Shown here: positions 1-7,875 of the stretch, one piece after another
Layout of the letters: each line of letters starts with the position of its first letter
Numbering within the stretch: the first letter of the stretch is position 1
Assembly (NCBI RefSeq): GCF_902703175.1
Contig: NZ_CACRYJ010000006.1
Coordinates: 186,001-250,000 of the forward strand
From: Occultella aeris
Lineage (GTDB): Bacteria > Actinomycetota > Actinomycetes > Actinomycetales > Beutenbergiaceae
Direction of reading: 5' to 3'
Length of the DNA: 64,000 nucleotides
Made by a program: the position numbers and the translations under genes
The notes under the pieces: generated by a model
The model's database searches: none
Seen by the model: only the letters and a program-made list of their open reading frames with translations
Told to the model about the DNA's origin: nothing

Positions 1-457
1 CCCGGGCGGGCTGGTCGTGCTCGAGGTCACCGGCCACGAGCCGGGCCGCGACCGCCTCGACGGCAGCTGCGCCGTCGGGCGTGATCGAACCCTGCCCGAC
101 GGCGGTGCGCAGGAACGGCAGCACGCGTGTAGTCGCGTAGAACTCGCCCCAGCGGAGGTCCGGGGTGCTCGGGCCGGGCATCGGCGCCTGCGCCATGAAC
201 CCGCCGGTGCTGCCGGGGACCTGGCCGAAGAAGTCGGCGCCGGCGGCGTGGGTGCGGGCCAGCGCCGCGCCGAACGCGCGGGCCGCGACCGCCGTGGTCG
301 GGCCGGACCGGATCGACTCCAGTTCCAGCACGCCGGGGCCGACGTCGCGCACTCGGGCCACCCGGGCGCCGCCGGGTACCTGGGCGAGCCAGCGCAGGCC
401 GTCGGCCTCCGCGAGGGCGGCGTCCGGGTGCGGGAACCGGGTCTTTCGCCAGGTCAC
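1..457 (-). CDS. Fructosamine kinase family protein (3' end cut by window)
   Basis: Kinase of the fructosamine-3-kinase/ribulosamine-3-kinase family, which phosphorylates sugar adducts on protein amines so that they fall off (protein deglycation). About 152 N-terminal residues are visible. They begin TWRKTRFPHPDAALAEADG and continue with LRWLAQVPGGARVARV, ARTHAAGADFFG and FYATTRVLPFL, an order typical of the family's N-lobe. The catalytic HGD segment would lie beyond base 1. The GTG start overlaps the stop of the upstream phosphatase gene as GTGA, so the two are translationally coupled. Many bacterial homologues prefer ribulosamine or erythrulosamine over fructosamine, so the exact substrate is open. 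Confidence 0.85.
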   Translation of the reverse strand, partial: MTWRKTRFPHPDAALAEADGLRWLAQVPGGARVARVRDVGPGVLELESIRSGPTTAVAARAFGAALARTHAAGADFFGQVPGSTGGFMAQAPMPGPSTPDLRWGEFYATTRVLPFLRTAVGQGSITPDGAAAVEAVAARLVAGDLEHDQPAR

Positions 458-939
458 GCGAGCCGTTCGCGCACGTGCGCCACGATGCCGGGGGCAGCCG
501 CGAGGATCTCGGCGTAGCTGATCTCGAAGTCACGTCGGTCGCCGTAGTAGGGGTCGGCCACTTCGTCGTCCTCGCGGTCCGGGTCGAAACTGCGCAACAG
601 GCGGACCTTCTCCTGCGCGTCGGGGTCCGGGGCGAGCCGGCGCAGAGTGTCGACGTGGCTCTGATCCAGGGCCAGGACCAGATCCGCGACGGCGAAGTCT
701 GCGGCGGCGAACCTCCGTGCCCGATGGTCGGTGAGATGGTGCCCCTTCTGGGTCAGCACCGACAGGGCGCGGTGGTCCGCGTCCTCGCCGAGGTGCCAGT
801 CCCCGGTGCCGGCGGAGAACACCCGGACCCGGTCGGTGAGTCCGGCGTCTGCGATCGCGTCGCGGATCACCGCCTCGCCGATCGGGGAGCGGCAGATGTT
901 TCCGGTGCACACGACAGCGATCGTGAAGGGGGCGGACAT
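454..939 (-). CDS. Low-molecular-weight protein-tyrosine phosphatase family protein
   Basis: Cytosolic LMW-PTP fold, 161 residues, the usual length. The phosphate-binding loop CTGNICRSP holds nucleophile Cys11 and Arg17 (C-X5-R), and the general-acid aspartate is D129 in the DPYY motif near the C-terminus. An in-frame ATG at 984 exists, but the ATG at 939 places the P-loop at the family's normal position. It is coupled by a 4-bp overlap to the fructosamine-kinase gene downstream. LMW-PTPs next to such kinases can act on ribulosamine 5-phosphates, giving the substrate for the kinase, so a deglycation role is at least as likely as phosphotyrosine signalling. That role is inferred from context. 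Confidence 0.9.
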   Translation of the reverse strand: MSAPFTIAVVCTGNICRSPIGEAVIRDAIADAGLTDRVRVFSAGTGDWHLGEDADHRALSVLTQKGHHLTDHRARRFAAADFAVADLVLALDQSHVDTLRRLAPDPDAQEKVRLLRSFDPDREDDEVADPYYGDRRDFEISYAEILAAAPGIVAHVRERLA

Positions 940-1181
940 GCCAGCCATTGTGGCCATGGCGGCGGCCGGCCGCACCCAGGGCACGGGTTGTGGCGACAGG
1001 TTGCGTGGACCGACGCAGTCAGCCGGGCGGGCCGACGTGCTCGGGGGTGAAGGCCGACGAGTTCGGTGTTCACTACGCGCTGTGCGCGCCAGCGCGCCTC
1101 GGCGACGGTTCGCTTCAGGTCTTCGAGCAGACGGGAGTGGTCGTCGGGAAGGTTCCGGACGTCCACCACTATGGTCCGGAG

Positions 1182-1400
1182 ATGAGTTTCAACTTCGCAT
1201 GGATTCTGGCTGCGATCGTGCCGTGGCTGATCGGAGCGTTGCTGGCCTATGGGGTCATTCGGCTGGGGGTGAAGCACGGCATCCTCGACGCGGACCGCCA
1301 ACGCGGGCGGGATGCCTCGAATAGCCGGTACGCCGGGTCGCAAGGCGGAGACATTCCCGCTCCGCTGAGTCCACCCCCGAGCAGCAGCCCGAACAGGTGA
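1182..1400 (+). CDS. Small hypothetical membrane protein
   Basis: 72 residues, not recognised. One strong N-terminal transmembrane segment (FAWILAAIVPWLIGALLAYG) is followed by a basic stretch and a polar, Pro/Ser-rich tail. The ATG at 1182 is chosen because it starts just before the hydrophobic segment. The stop overlaps the GTG of the next gene as GTGA, which suggests co-translation with another small membrane protein. The 240 bp upstream (940-1181) hold no recognisable gene. Confidence 0.5.
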   Translation: MSFNFAWILAAIVPWLIGALLAYGVIRLGVKHGILDADRQRGRDASNSRYAGSQGGDIPAPLSPPPSSSPNR

Positions 1401-1705
1401 AGCAAATGACGCGAAACGGTTCACCTTCTGGCGTCTCCAGAGTAGGGCCGCGTCGATTTGTGGGTTCTGCTCCGAGGTCCGTGGCAGTGCGCATTGCCAT
1501 TGCCGCTGCCGGCTTCTTCGCTGTGGGTGTTCTCATGAGCCTGATGAGAGGGATGTCGTGGCACGCCGCCACGACCTGGTGGATGCTCGGCGCCGGTCTT
1601 TGCGTGGTCGGAGTCCGTGAACTGGTCACCCGTCGAATCCGGTTGCAGAGCGCCTCGGTTCCAGGGCCGAGTCAAGGCGCGCATGGCGGTTCCGAGGAGT
1701 CGTAA
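1397..1705 (+). CDS. Small hypothetical membrane protein
   Basis: 102 residues, no family recognised. A basic N-terminal stretch precedes two predicted transmembrane helices, VAVRIAIAAAGFFAVGVLM and the region around WWMLGAGLCVVGVREL, and a polar tail follows. The GTG at 1397 overlaps the upstream stop. An in-frame ATG at 1406 is an alternative start. The pair may form one small membrane complex, but nothing identifies its role. Codon use looks normal for the window, though the reading frame is less GC3-biased than in the flanking genes. Confidence 0.45.
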   Translation: MKQMTRNGSPSGVSRVGPRRFVGSAPRSVAVRIAIAAAGFFAVGVLMSLMRGMSWHAATTWWMLGAGLCVVGVRELVTRRIRLQSASVPGPSQGAHGGSEES

Positions 1706-1878
1706 TCCCACAGCCACCCATGGCCGTCCCTCGTGCGACACTCCCTGCCGCGGTTGGCCAGGAGCACGGCGGCAGTGGGGCTGCGGACTCATGGCGGATG
1801 TCGGTCCACAGGGGAGAAGGCGGTGCAGACGGGTCCACCGGTACCGGCGCCAACGCGGTGGCAGGTGGGAGCGGTGCC

Positions 1879-1884
1879 TAGCGT
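1879..1884 (+). promoter_or_regulatory. Leaderless -10 element (TAGCGT)
   Basis: TAGCGT fits the actinobacterial -10 pattern TANNNT and ends 7 nt before the ATG at 1892, so transcription would begin at or next to the start codon. There is no Shine-Dalgarno sequence. This supports 1892 rather than 1733 as the true start. Confidence 0.6.
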
Positions 1885-1891
1885 CGGGTCC

Positions 1892-2194
1892 ATGAGAGCC
1901 TCCCCTTCGCCCATGATCGCCCCGCCCGGACTGCCCGGCGGCGCCGCGTCCGCCCTCCTGGCCGCGGCCGCTGAGCAGGTCCGCCTCGGCCGGGCCGCGT
2001 ACGCCGCCGTGCTGCCGGAGCACTGGGACTCGCCCGCCGCGAGCGCCTACCGGCGCCGGGTCGCCGTGCTCACCTCCGCCACCGACCGTCTCGCCCAGAC
2101 GCTCGACGCCGCGGCGGCGGCGGCCCGCGTCCACGAGAACCAGAGCGCAGCCGTTCGCGCTGCGTTGGCCGGTCCGACGATGACCCTGCGATGA
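1892..2194 (+). CDS. WXG100-like small helical protein
   Basis: 100 residues. It is Ala-rich with two predicted long helices, and the turn between them carries EHWDSPAASAYRRR, resembling the W-x-G turn region of Esx/WXG100 proteins but with WDS in place of WxG. There is no signal peptide. The start is fixed by the leaderless promoter. The stop overlaps the next gene as ATGA, so the two are co-translated. The arrangement of a small WXG100-like protein followed by a large enzyme with its own helical N-terminal domain is what type VII secretion substrate pairs look like. No secretion-machine genes are in the window. Family assignment is by pattern only. Confidence 0.55.
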   Translation: MRASPSPMIAPPGLPGGAASALLAAAAEQVRLGRAAYAAVLPEHWDSPAASAYRRRVAVLTSATDRLAQTLDAAAAAARVHENQSAAVRAALAGPTMTLR

Positions 2195-3744
2195 GCGGCG
2201 GCATGGTGCCCGACGGCGCACCGTCCAGCGCCGCCGGGAACGCCGCCGCCGCACAACTCGTCGTCTACGGCGCGCCATTGGCCGCGGACCCGGCGGAACT
2301 ACGGGACCTGGCGGCCGCCGTCGACGGCGGTTCGGCGCAGATCGGCCGCGGCCGCGCCCTGATTCAGCGCGGACTCGCGATCCTGCACGAGACCGCCACC
2401 CTCGACGCGGGCTCGTCGGGGCCGGCGATCGCCCGGTGCTGGGAGGCGCTGCTGTGTGTCGGCGGGGTCAACGAGGAGGCGGACGGGATCGCAGCGGCGC
2501 TGCGGGCGGCGGCCGCCGACTACGAGCGGGCCGAGGCGCAAGCTCAGGCGGGGTTCACCCGGGGCCTGATCGTGACACCACCGCCGGCCCTTGGCCTGCC
2601 ATGGGACCCGATCAGCATGATGCGGCCGTTGACCATGCTGGGCGTTGCGTTCGCTGGGGCCTTCGCCCGGGGGCAGTGGACTCCGACGGACGCGCAGTTC
2701 GGCGCCTACCTGGAGTCCTGGGCGGGAACCGTGACGAGTTCGCTCGGCGTGTACACGGTGGGCGACGATCGTCCTGGCTCCTCGATCCAGACCCTGGCCG
2801 GGTTGCTCGCCCCATTGGCGACAGTCGGGATGGGCATCGGGCACTCGGTCCGGGTGCGTCAGATCGATCCGCCCGGAGTGGTGCCGACCGGGGCGCCGAC
2901 GACGGCCACGGGGCCAGCCCTGAGCGGGGTGACCGGGGCGGTCGGCAGCCTGTACGGGCTGTACCCGCGCTACGGCGGCCCGGAGGGCGGGGTCCGGGTC
3001 GACCGGGTGGTCGGACCGGACGGCGCGGTGTCCTGGCAGGTCATCGTGCCCGGCACCCAGACCGAGTTGGTCCCCGAACTGGCACTGCCGGAGCCGGTCG
3101 GCGTGCCGTGGCAGAGCGACCCGGGCCCGGCGGTGCCGATGCCGCTCCCGGGGACCGTGCTGCGGCAGCCGGCGAACGCCATCAACAACGACAACCCGTT
3201 CGACTGGGGCACGAACCTCCAGGCCTTCGCCGGGATGGACACCGCCGTGGAGGACGGCGTGATCCAGGCCATGGAGCAGGCGGGTGTCCCACCGGATGAG
3301 CCGGTGCTGCTGGTCGGGCACTCCCAGGGGGCGATGACGACGATGCGACTGGCCGAGGACCCGGCGTTCACCGAGCGGTTCGAGGTCCGGTCCGTGATCA
3401 CAGTCGGCGGGCCGGTGGGTCACATCGAGACCCCCGCCGACATCGCCGTCCTCAACATCGAGCACGTCGACGACCTCACGTCGGGGCTGGAGAACACCGC
3501 CAACCCGGTCGAACCCGGCCGCACCACGGTGATCCGGGACCTCGCCGCTTCGCCCGACCCAGCGGATCAAGGAGTGACGTCCGTCGCTCAGGCCCACGAC
3601 ATCCCGGCATACGTGCGCACCGCGCAGATGATCGACGCCTCGACCGACCCGGCCGTGCGTGCCTGGTTCGCGGCGTCGCGGGACGTCCTCGGCGGCCCCG
3701 GGGACTCGGCCTCCTCGCGCTACTACCAGTTCGAGCGCGAATGA
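2191..3744 (+). CDS. Alpha/beta-hydrolase with WXG/LXG-like helical N-terminus
   Basis: 517 residues. Residues 1-130 are Ala-rich and helical (AAAVDGGSAQIGRGRALIQR, AALRAAAADYERAEAQAQAG), like the docking domain of type VII secretion substrates. A hydrophobic stretch around residues 140-165 and a linker follow. The C-terminal domain, from about residue 280, is an alpha/beta hydrolase with the nucleophile elbow GHSQGAM (Ser378), and an Asp and a His are available downstream (HVDDLTS, AQAHDIPAY). There is no classical signal peptide. Overlap with the WXG100-like gene implies a partnership. A lipase, esterase or effector role is an inference, since only the fold and the serine are visible. Confidence 0.6.
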   Translation: MSGGMVPDGAPSSAAGNAAAAQLVVYGAPLAADPAELRDLAAAVDGGSAQIGRGRALIQRGLAILHETATLDAGSSGPAIARCWEALLCVGGVNEEADGIAAALRAAAADYERAEAQAQAGFTRGLIVTPPPALGLPWDPISMMRPLTMLGVAFAGAFARGQWTPTDAQFGAYLESWAGTVTSSLGVYTVGDDRPGSSIQTLAGLLAPLATVGMGIGHSVRVRQIDPPGVVPTGAPTTATGPALSGVTGAVGSLYGLYPRYGGPEGGVRVDRVVGPDGAVSWQVIVPGTQTELVPELALPEPVGVPWQSDPGPAVPMPLPGTVLRQPANAINNDNPFDWGTNLQAFAGMDTAVEDGVIQAMEQAGVPPDEPVLLVGHSQGAMTTMRLAEDPAFTERFEVRSVITVGGPVGHIETPADIAVLNIEHVDDLTSGLENTANPVEPGRTTVIRDLAASPDPADQGVTSVAQAHDIPAYVRTAQMIDASTDPAVRAWFAASRDVLGGPGDSASSRYYQFERE

Positions 3745-3748
3745 GGAC

Positions 3749-4141
3749 TCAGTGGGTCTGCTTCTTGCGCCCGTCGGGCAGGATCACCGTCAGGATCACC
3801 GCGATGATCGAGATCACCAGCGCCGCGAGCACCGCCGACCAGAACCCGTCCACCGTGAGGCCGTAGGTCGTGAACGAGGTGAGCCAGCTGGTGAGCATCA
3901 GCATCAGGGCGTTGACGACGAGGTGGAAGAGCCCGAGGGTCAGGATATAGAACGGGATCGAGAGCACCTGGACGATCGGCTTGACGATCGCGTTGACGAG
4001 CGTGAAGACCAACGCGACCACCGCCACCACGATCACGGTGCCGAGCGGGGTGCCGTCCGTGGCCAGCTCCAGACCGGACAGCCACAGCGAGGTCAGCCAG
4101 ATGGCGATCCCGTTGATGATCACTCTGATGACGAAACTCAT
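3749..4141 (-). CDS. Phage-holin-family (4-TM) membrane protein
   Basis: 130 residues with four hydrophobic segments: VIRVIINGIAIWLTSLWL, GTVIVVAVVALVFTLVNAI, FYILTLGLFHLVVNALMLML and AVLAALVISIIAVILTVIL. The NAIVKPIVQVLSIPFYILTLGLF core is characteristic of the 'mycobacterial 4-TM phage holin' family (PF04020). These chromosomal proteins are widespread in actinobacteria and their role is uncertain. It is convergent with the hydrolase gene, only 4 bp apart. The ATG at 4141 is used because upstream in-frame sequence is not hydrophobic and is poorly conserved in character. Confidence 0.85.
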   Translation of the reverse strand: MSFVIRVIINGIAIWLTSLWLSGLELATDGTPLGTVIVVAVVALVFTLVNAIVKPIVQVLSIPFYILTLGLFHLVVNALMLMLTSWLTSFTTYGLTVDGFWSAVLAALVISIIAVILTVILPDGRKKQTH

Positions 4142-4250
4142 GGGCCCGATCCTGCCATGAGCAGTCCGGAGATGGCAGCGGGCTGGACTCGCGCGACTCT
4201 GGCGGGGACGGACGCGTGCATCGACCGGTGCGCACGGGCATGCTGGGCGG

Positions 4251-5405
4251 ATGGCATCGCGCATCCCCGGACCACCGGCCTTCGACGCACCTCCACCACC
4301 CCCGGAGGCGCCGCCGGTGCGGCTGCGCAAGGAACTGCTGGACCTGCCCGCACACGTACCTGGCGCCGTCGGGGCCACCGCCGCCGTGTTCAAGCTCTCC
4401 GCCAATGAACTGCCGTTCCCGCCGCTGCCCGCGGTGATCGCGGCCATCCACGACGCGGCCGAGGACGTGAACCGCTACCCGCAGGTCTACGGCGCCCGGC
4501 TCCTGCGCGCCATCGCGACCCATCATGGGGTCGTCGAGGACCAGGTGCTGATCGGCAACGGGGCGGTCGCGCTCGCCGAACTGCTGATCCGCTCGATGTG
4601 CTCGCCCGGCGATGAGGTGGTGCACCCGTGGCGGTGCTTCGAGGCCTATCCCGCCGTGGCCCGTGCGAACGGGGCGGTCAGTGTGCCGGTGCCGCTGCGC
4701 GCGGACGGCAGCCATGACCTGGCCGCGATGGCCGTCGCGGTCACCGAGCGCACCCGGGTGATCGTTGTGGCTGCCCCGGCGGATCCCACCGGGGCCTCCA
4801 TCACCCACACCGACCTGCTCGCGTTCCTCGAGGTGGTGCCGGCCGACGTGATGGTGATCCTGGACGAGTCCTACGTGCAGTTCGACCGCACGGACGGCCG
4901 GATCGACTCCCGTGCCTTGTTGCCCATCCACAGGAACGTGGTGGTGTTGCGCACCTTCTCGAACGCCTACGGACTGGCGGGGCTGCGTATCGGCTACGCC
5001 CTGGCCCGACGCCGGCTGGTGCGGGTGCTGCGCCGGGTGTCGACCCCGTTCGGCGTCAGTGAGCTCGGTCAGGTCGCGGCCATGGCCGCCCTGAAGCAGA
5101 CGGCGCTCGTGGAGTCCCGCGTGGCGGAGATCGTCGCCGAACGGGACCGCGTCGTGGCAGCCCTGCGCGATCAGGGCTGGGACGTGGGGGACCCGCAGGG
5201 AAACTTCTACTGGCTGCCGCTGGGCGAGCGCAGCTCCCTCTTCGCGCGGGACACCGTGCAGTCCGGAGTGACGGTGCGACCGTTCCCGGGCGAGGGCGTG
5301 CGGATCTCGATCGGGGAGCCCGAGGCCAACGACATCGCGCTCGCCGTCGCGGCCAGGTGGGTGCGCCGGGTGATGTCCCCCGGGGAGCCGGGCGGCTTCG
5401 CCTGA
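4251..5405 (+). CDS. HisC-like class I/II aminotransferase homologue lacking the PLP lysine
   Basis: 384 residues, full length for histidinol-phosphate/aromatic aminotransferases (fold type I). Recognisable motifs in order: FKLSANELPF near residue 45, RYPQVYG, IGNGAVALAE, VILDESYVQF, FSNAYGLAGLRIGY and GVTVRPF near the C-terminus. The Schiff-base lysine of the family motif SKAxGLAGLR is replaced by Asn238 (codon AAC at 4962). The PLP-contacting Asn of the NPTG motif is Asp178 (ADPTG). Two changed cofactor contacts suggest an inactive or re-purposed enzyme rather than a single base error. It sits just upstream of the 2-oxoacid dehydrogenase operon, where an amino-acid transaminase would make metabolic sense. 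Confidence 0.8.
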   Translation: MASRIPGPPAFDAPPPPPEAPPVRLRKELLDLPAHVPGAVGATAAVFKLSANELPFPPLPAVIAAIHDAAEDVNRYPQVYGARLLRAIATHHGVVEDQVLIGNGAVALAELLIRSMCSPGDEVVHPWRCFEAYPAVARANGAVSVPVPLRADGSHDLAAMAVAVTERTRVIVVAAPADPTGASITHTDLLAFLEVVPADVMVILDESYVQFDRTDGRIDSRALLPIHRNVVVLRTFSNAYGLAGLRIGYALARRRLVRVLRRVSTPFGVSELGQVAAMAALKQTALVESRVAEIVAERDRVVAALRDQGWDVGDPQGNFYWLPLGERSSLFARDTVQSGVTVRPFPGEGVRISIGEPEANDIALAVAARWVRRVMSPGEPGGFA

Positions 5406-5600
5406 CGTCCGTTGCGACCCGGCCGATCGCACGCCGGCGAAGCGGGCACCGCGCGTGTTTTGGTGGCGACGCGCGGCGTGAAGTGCGACATTGGTGCTAT
5501 GCCCTGACCGGGCACCTCAGGTAGCTCTTCACCGACGCAGAGTTGGAGGTTCTCTACAAAATCGACCCCGCGACGTGGTGGATCGGCCGAACTCGGAACT

Positions 5601-5632
5601 TACGGTCCCGTAGCCTACGCTGGCGTAGGTTG
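5601..5632. promoter_or_regulatory. Tandem palindromic operator upstream of the dehydrogenase operon
   Basis: Two palindromes lie side by side. TACGGTCCCGTA (5601-5612) has 5-bp arms, and CCTACGCTGGCGTAGG (5614-5629) has 7-bp arms around TG. Both contain the half-site CGTA. TAGGTT (5627-5632) fits a -10 element, so a bound repressor would cover the promoter. The rest of 5406-5666 shows no gene. The regulator is not identifiable here; a TetR- or GntR-type dimer is plausible from the shape. Confidence 0.6.
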
Positions 5633-5678
5633 CACGTCGCGAACCGTTGATCCACATTCCACACGAATGGAGTTCGGT

Positions 5679-6830
5679 GTGATTCAGTCCGACATCCAAG
5701 GGGAGACCCCCCACGTCGGCACACAGGATGACGACCTCATCCAATTGCTCACCATCACCGGCGAGCGCGTGCACCAACAGACCTATTCACCGCTGGTCGA
5801 ACACCTCGACCGCGCGGCCCTTGAGGGCCTCTACCGGGACATGGTCCTGGTCCGGCGCTTCGACACCGAGGCCACCGCACTGCAGCGGCACGGCGAACTC
5901 GGGCTGTGGCCGCAGTGCCTCGGCCAGGAGGCGGCCCAGATCGGCTCCGGGCGGGCACTGGCCGCCCAGGACCACGTGTTCCCGTCCTATCGCGAGCACG
6001 GCGTCGGCTGGACCCGCGGCCTGGACCTGCGCAAGGTCCTGCACCAGTTCCGTGGTGAGGACCACGGCGGCTGGGACCCCGCCGAGCACAACTTCTCGCT
6101 GTACACCCTCGTGATCGGCTCGCACGCCCTGCACGCGACCGGCTACGCGATGGGCGTGCAGCGCGACGGCGACGTCGGCACCGGGAACCCCGAGCGCGAC
6201 CGCGCCGTGGTCGCCTACTTCGGGGACGGCGCCACCTCCCAGGGGGACGTCAGCGAGGCGATGGTGTTCGCCGCGGTCAACGACGCGCCCGTGGTGTTCT
6301 TCTGTCAGAACAACCAGTGGGCGATCTCCGAGCCCACCGAGCGGCAGAGCCGCGTCCCGCTGTACCGCCGCGGCTCCGGGTTCGGCATCCCGGGCGTCCG
6401 GGTGGACGGCAACGACGTGCTCGCCTGCTACGCCGTCACGCAGGAGGCGCTCGAGCGCGCCCGCAGCGGCGGTGGCCCCACGTTCATCGAGGCCGTCACC
6501 TACCGGATGGGCGCGCACACCACCTCCGACGACCCGACCCGCTACCGCAGCCGCGCCGAGGAGGACTACTGGCGCACGCGGGACCCGATCGACCGGCTCA
6601 AGCTGCACCTGGTCGCCGAGGGCACCGCGCCCGAGTTCTTCACAGCCCTCGACGAGGAGGCCGAGGCGTTCGGCGCACAGATCCGCGACTACTGCCGGTC
6701 GATCCCGAAGGCAGCTCCGAGCCGCATCTTCGAGCACGTGTACGCCGCCGAGCACTCCCTGGTGGAGGCCGAGCGGGCCTGGTTCGACGAATACGAGGCC
6801 GGCTTCGCCACGGAAGGAGCGCAGCGATGA
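5679..6830 (+). CDS. bkdA: 2-oxoacid dehydrogenase E1 component, alpha subunit (branched-chain type)
   Basis: Thiamine-diphosphate-dependent decarboxylase subunit of the pyruvate or branched-chain 2-oxoacid dehydrogenase complex. It decarboxylates the 2-oxoacid and, with E1beta, transfers the acyl group to lipoyl-E2. 383 residues. The ThDP motif runs from YFGDGATSQGD to FFCQNNQWAIS (about residues 180-210). FPSYREHGVGW, THTTSDD-like AHTTSDDPTRY and the phosphorylation-loop region YRSRAEEDYW are present. The GTG at 5679 is preferred because GGAG lies 6 nt upstream; the ATG at 5667 (4 codons longer) lacks a ribosome site. It overlaps E1beta as ATGA. Branched-chain specificity is likely from the family but not proven. 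Confidence 0.9.
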   Translation: MIQSDIQGETPHVGTQDDDLIQLLTITGERVHQQTYSPLVEHLDRAALEGLYRDMVLVRRFDTEATALQRHGELGLWPQCLGQEAAQIGSGRALAAQDHVFPSYREHGVGWTRGLDLRKVLHQFRGEDHGGWDPAEHNFSLYTLVIGSHALHATGYAMGVQRDGDVGTGNPERDRAVVAYFGDGATSQGDVSEAMVFAAVNDAPVVFFCQNNQWAISEPTERQSRVPLYRRGSGFGIPGVRVDGNDVLACYAVTQEALERARSGGGPTFIEAVTYRMGAHTTSDDPTRYRSRAEEDYWRTRDPIDRLKLHLVAEGTAPEFFTALDEEAEAFGAQIRDYCRSIPKAAPSRIFEHVYAAEHSLVEAERAWFDEYEAGFATEGAQR

Positions 6831-7843
6831 GCGATCGAGGCGGAATCCAGCGCATCCCGATGGCGAAGGCCATCAACCTCGGGCTGCGCCGCTCCATGGA
6901 ACGCGACAACAAGGTCCTGCTGATGGGCGAGGACATCGGCAAGCTCGGTGGTGTGTTCCGGGTGACCGACGGCCTCCAGAAGGACTTCGGCACCACCCGG
7001 GTGGTGGACACCCCGCTCGCCGAGTCCGGCATCATCGGCACCGCGATCGGGCTCGCGCTCGCGGGCTACCGCCCGGTCTGCGAGATCCAGTTCGACGGCT
7101 TCATCTTTCCCGCCTACGACCAGATCACCACGCAGCTCGCGAAGCTCCACTACCGCTCCCGCGGGGCTCTCGAGCTACCGGTCGTGATCCGGGTCCCGTT
7201 CGGCGGTGGCATCGGCGCCGTGGAGCACCACAGCGAGTCTCCCGAGGCCCTGTTCGCGCACACCGCCGGCCTGCGGGTGGTCAGCCCGGCCAACCCGGCC
7301 GACGCGTTCACGATGATCCAGCAGGCCATTGCCTCCCCGGACCCGGTGCTCTTCCTCGAGCCGAAGGCCCGGTACTGGGACAAGGCCGAGGTGGATGTGA
7401 CCGCCGGTGACCAGGCGCTCGACCTCGGCGGGATCGGCGGACTGCACACCGCCCACGTGGTCCGGCCTGGCACGGACGTGACCATCGCCGCGTACGGGCC
7501 GACCGTCGCGACCGCGCTGGCCGCAGCAGGGGTGGCGGAGCAGGAGGGTCACAGCGTCGAGGTGCTGGACCTGCGCTCGATCTCCCCGATCGACTTCGAC
7601 ACCATCGCCGACTCGGTGCGCCGCACCGGCCGCCTGGTGGTGGCGCACGAGGCTCCCGTGTTCTTCGGGGCCGGTGCCGAGATCGCGGCCCGGATCAGCG
7701 AGCGGTGCTTCTACTCCCTGGAGGCTCCGGTGCTGCGCGTGGGTGGGTTCCACGCGCCATACCCGGTGGCCAACATCGAGGAGGACTACCTGCCGAACCT
7801 GGACCGGGTCCTGCACGCCGTCGACGCCGTTCTGGCGCACTGA
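6827..7843 (+). CDS. bkdB: 2-oxoacid dehydrogenase E1 component, beta subunit
   Basis: 338 residues, the normal E1beta length. Visible family motifs: GEDIGKLGGVFRVTDGL, DTPLAESGIIGTAIGLALAG, EIQFDGFIFPAYDQI, RVPFGGGIGAVEHHSES and the C-terminal transketolase domain, HEAPVFFGAGAEIAARI then GGFHAPYPVANIEEDYLPN. The Glu of LAES helps activate ThDP. The start overlaps the E1alpha stop by 4 bp, so the two subunits of the alpha2beta2 enzyme are co-translated. The E2 gene follows after 32 bp. No E3 (dihydrolipoamide dehydrogenase) gene is in the operon, so E3 must be shared from elsewhere in the genome. Confidence 0.92.
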   Translation: MSDRGGIQRIPMAKAINLGLRRSMERDNKVLLMGEDIGKLGGVFRVTDGLQKDFGTTRVVDTPLAESGIIGTAIGLALAGYRPVCEIQFDGFIFPAYDQITTQLAKLHYRSRGALELPVVIRVPFGGGIGAVEHHSESPEALFAHTAGLRVVSPANPADAFTMIQQAIASPDPVLFLEPKARYWDKAEVDVTAGDQALDLGGIGGLHTAHVVRPGTDVTIAAYGPTVATALAAAGVAEQEGHSVEVLDLRSISPIDFDTIADSVRRTGRLVVAHEAPVFFGAGAEIAARISERCFYSLEAPVLRVGGFHAPYPVANIEEDYLPNLDRVLHAVDAVLAH

Positions 7844-7875
7844 GCCGCGCGACCGCGCAGAACTTGGAGTCAGTC

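Noticed and set aside
3723-5432. 569-codon open frame on the minus strand
   Set aside because: It runs through two real genes and has a low-complexity His/Arg/Gly composition; it is a high-GC shadow.
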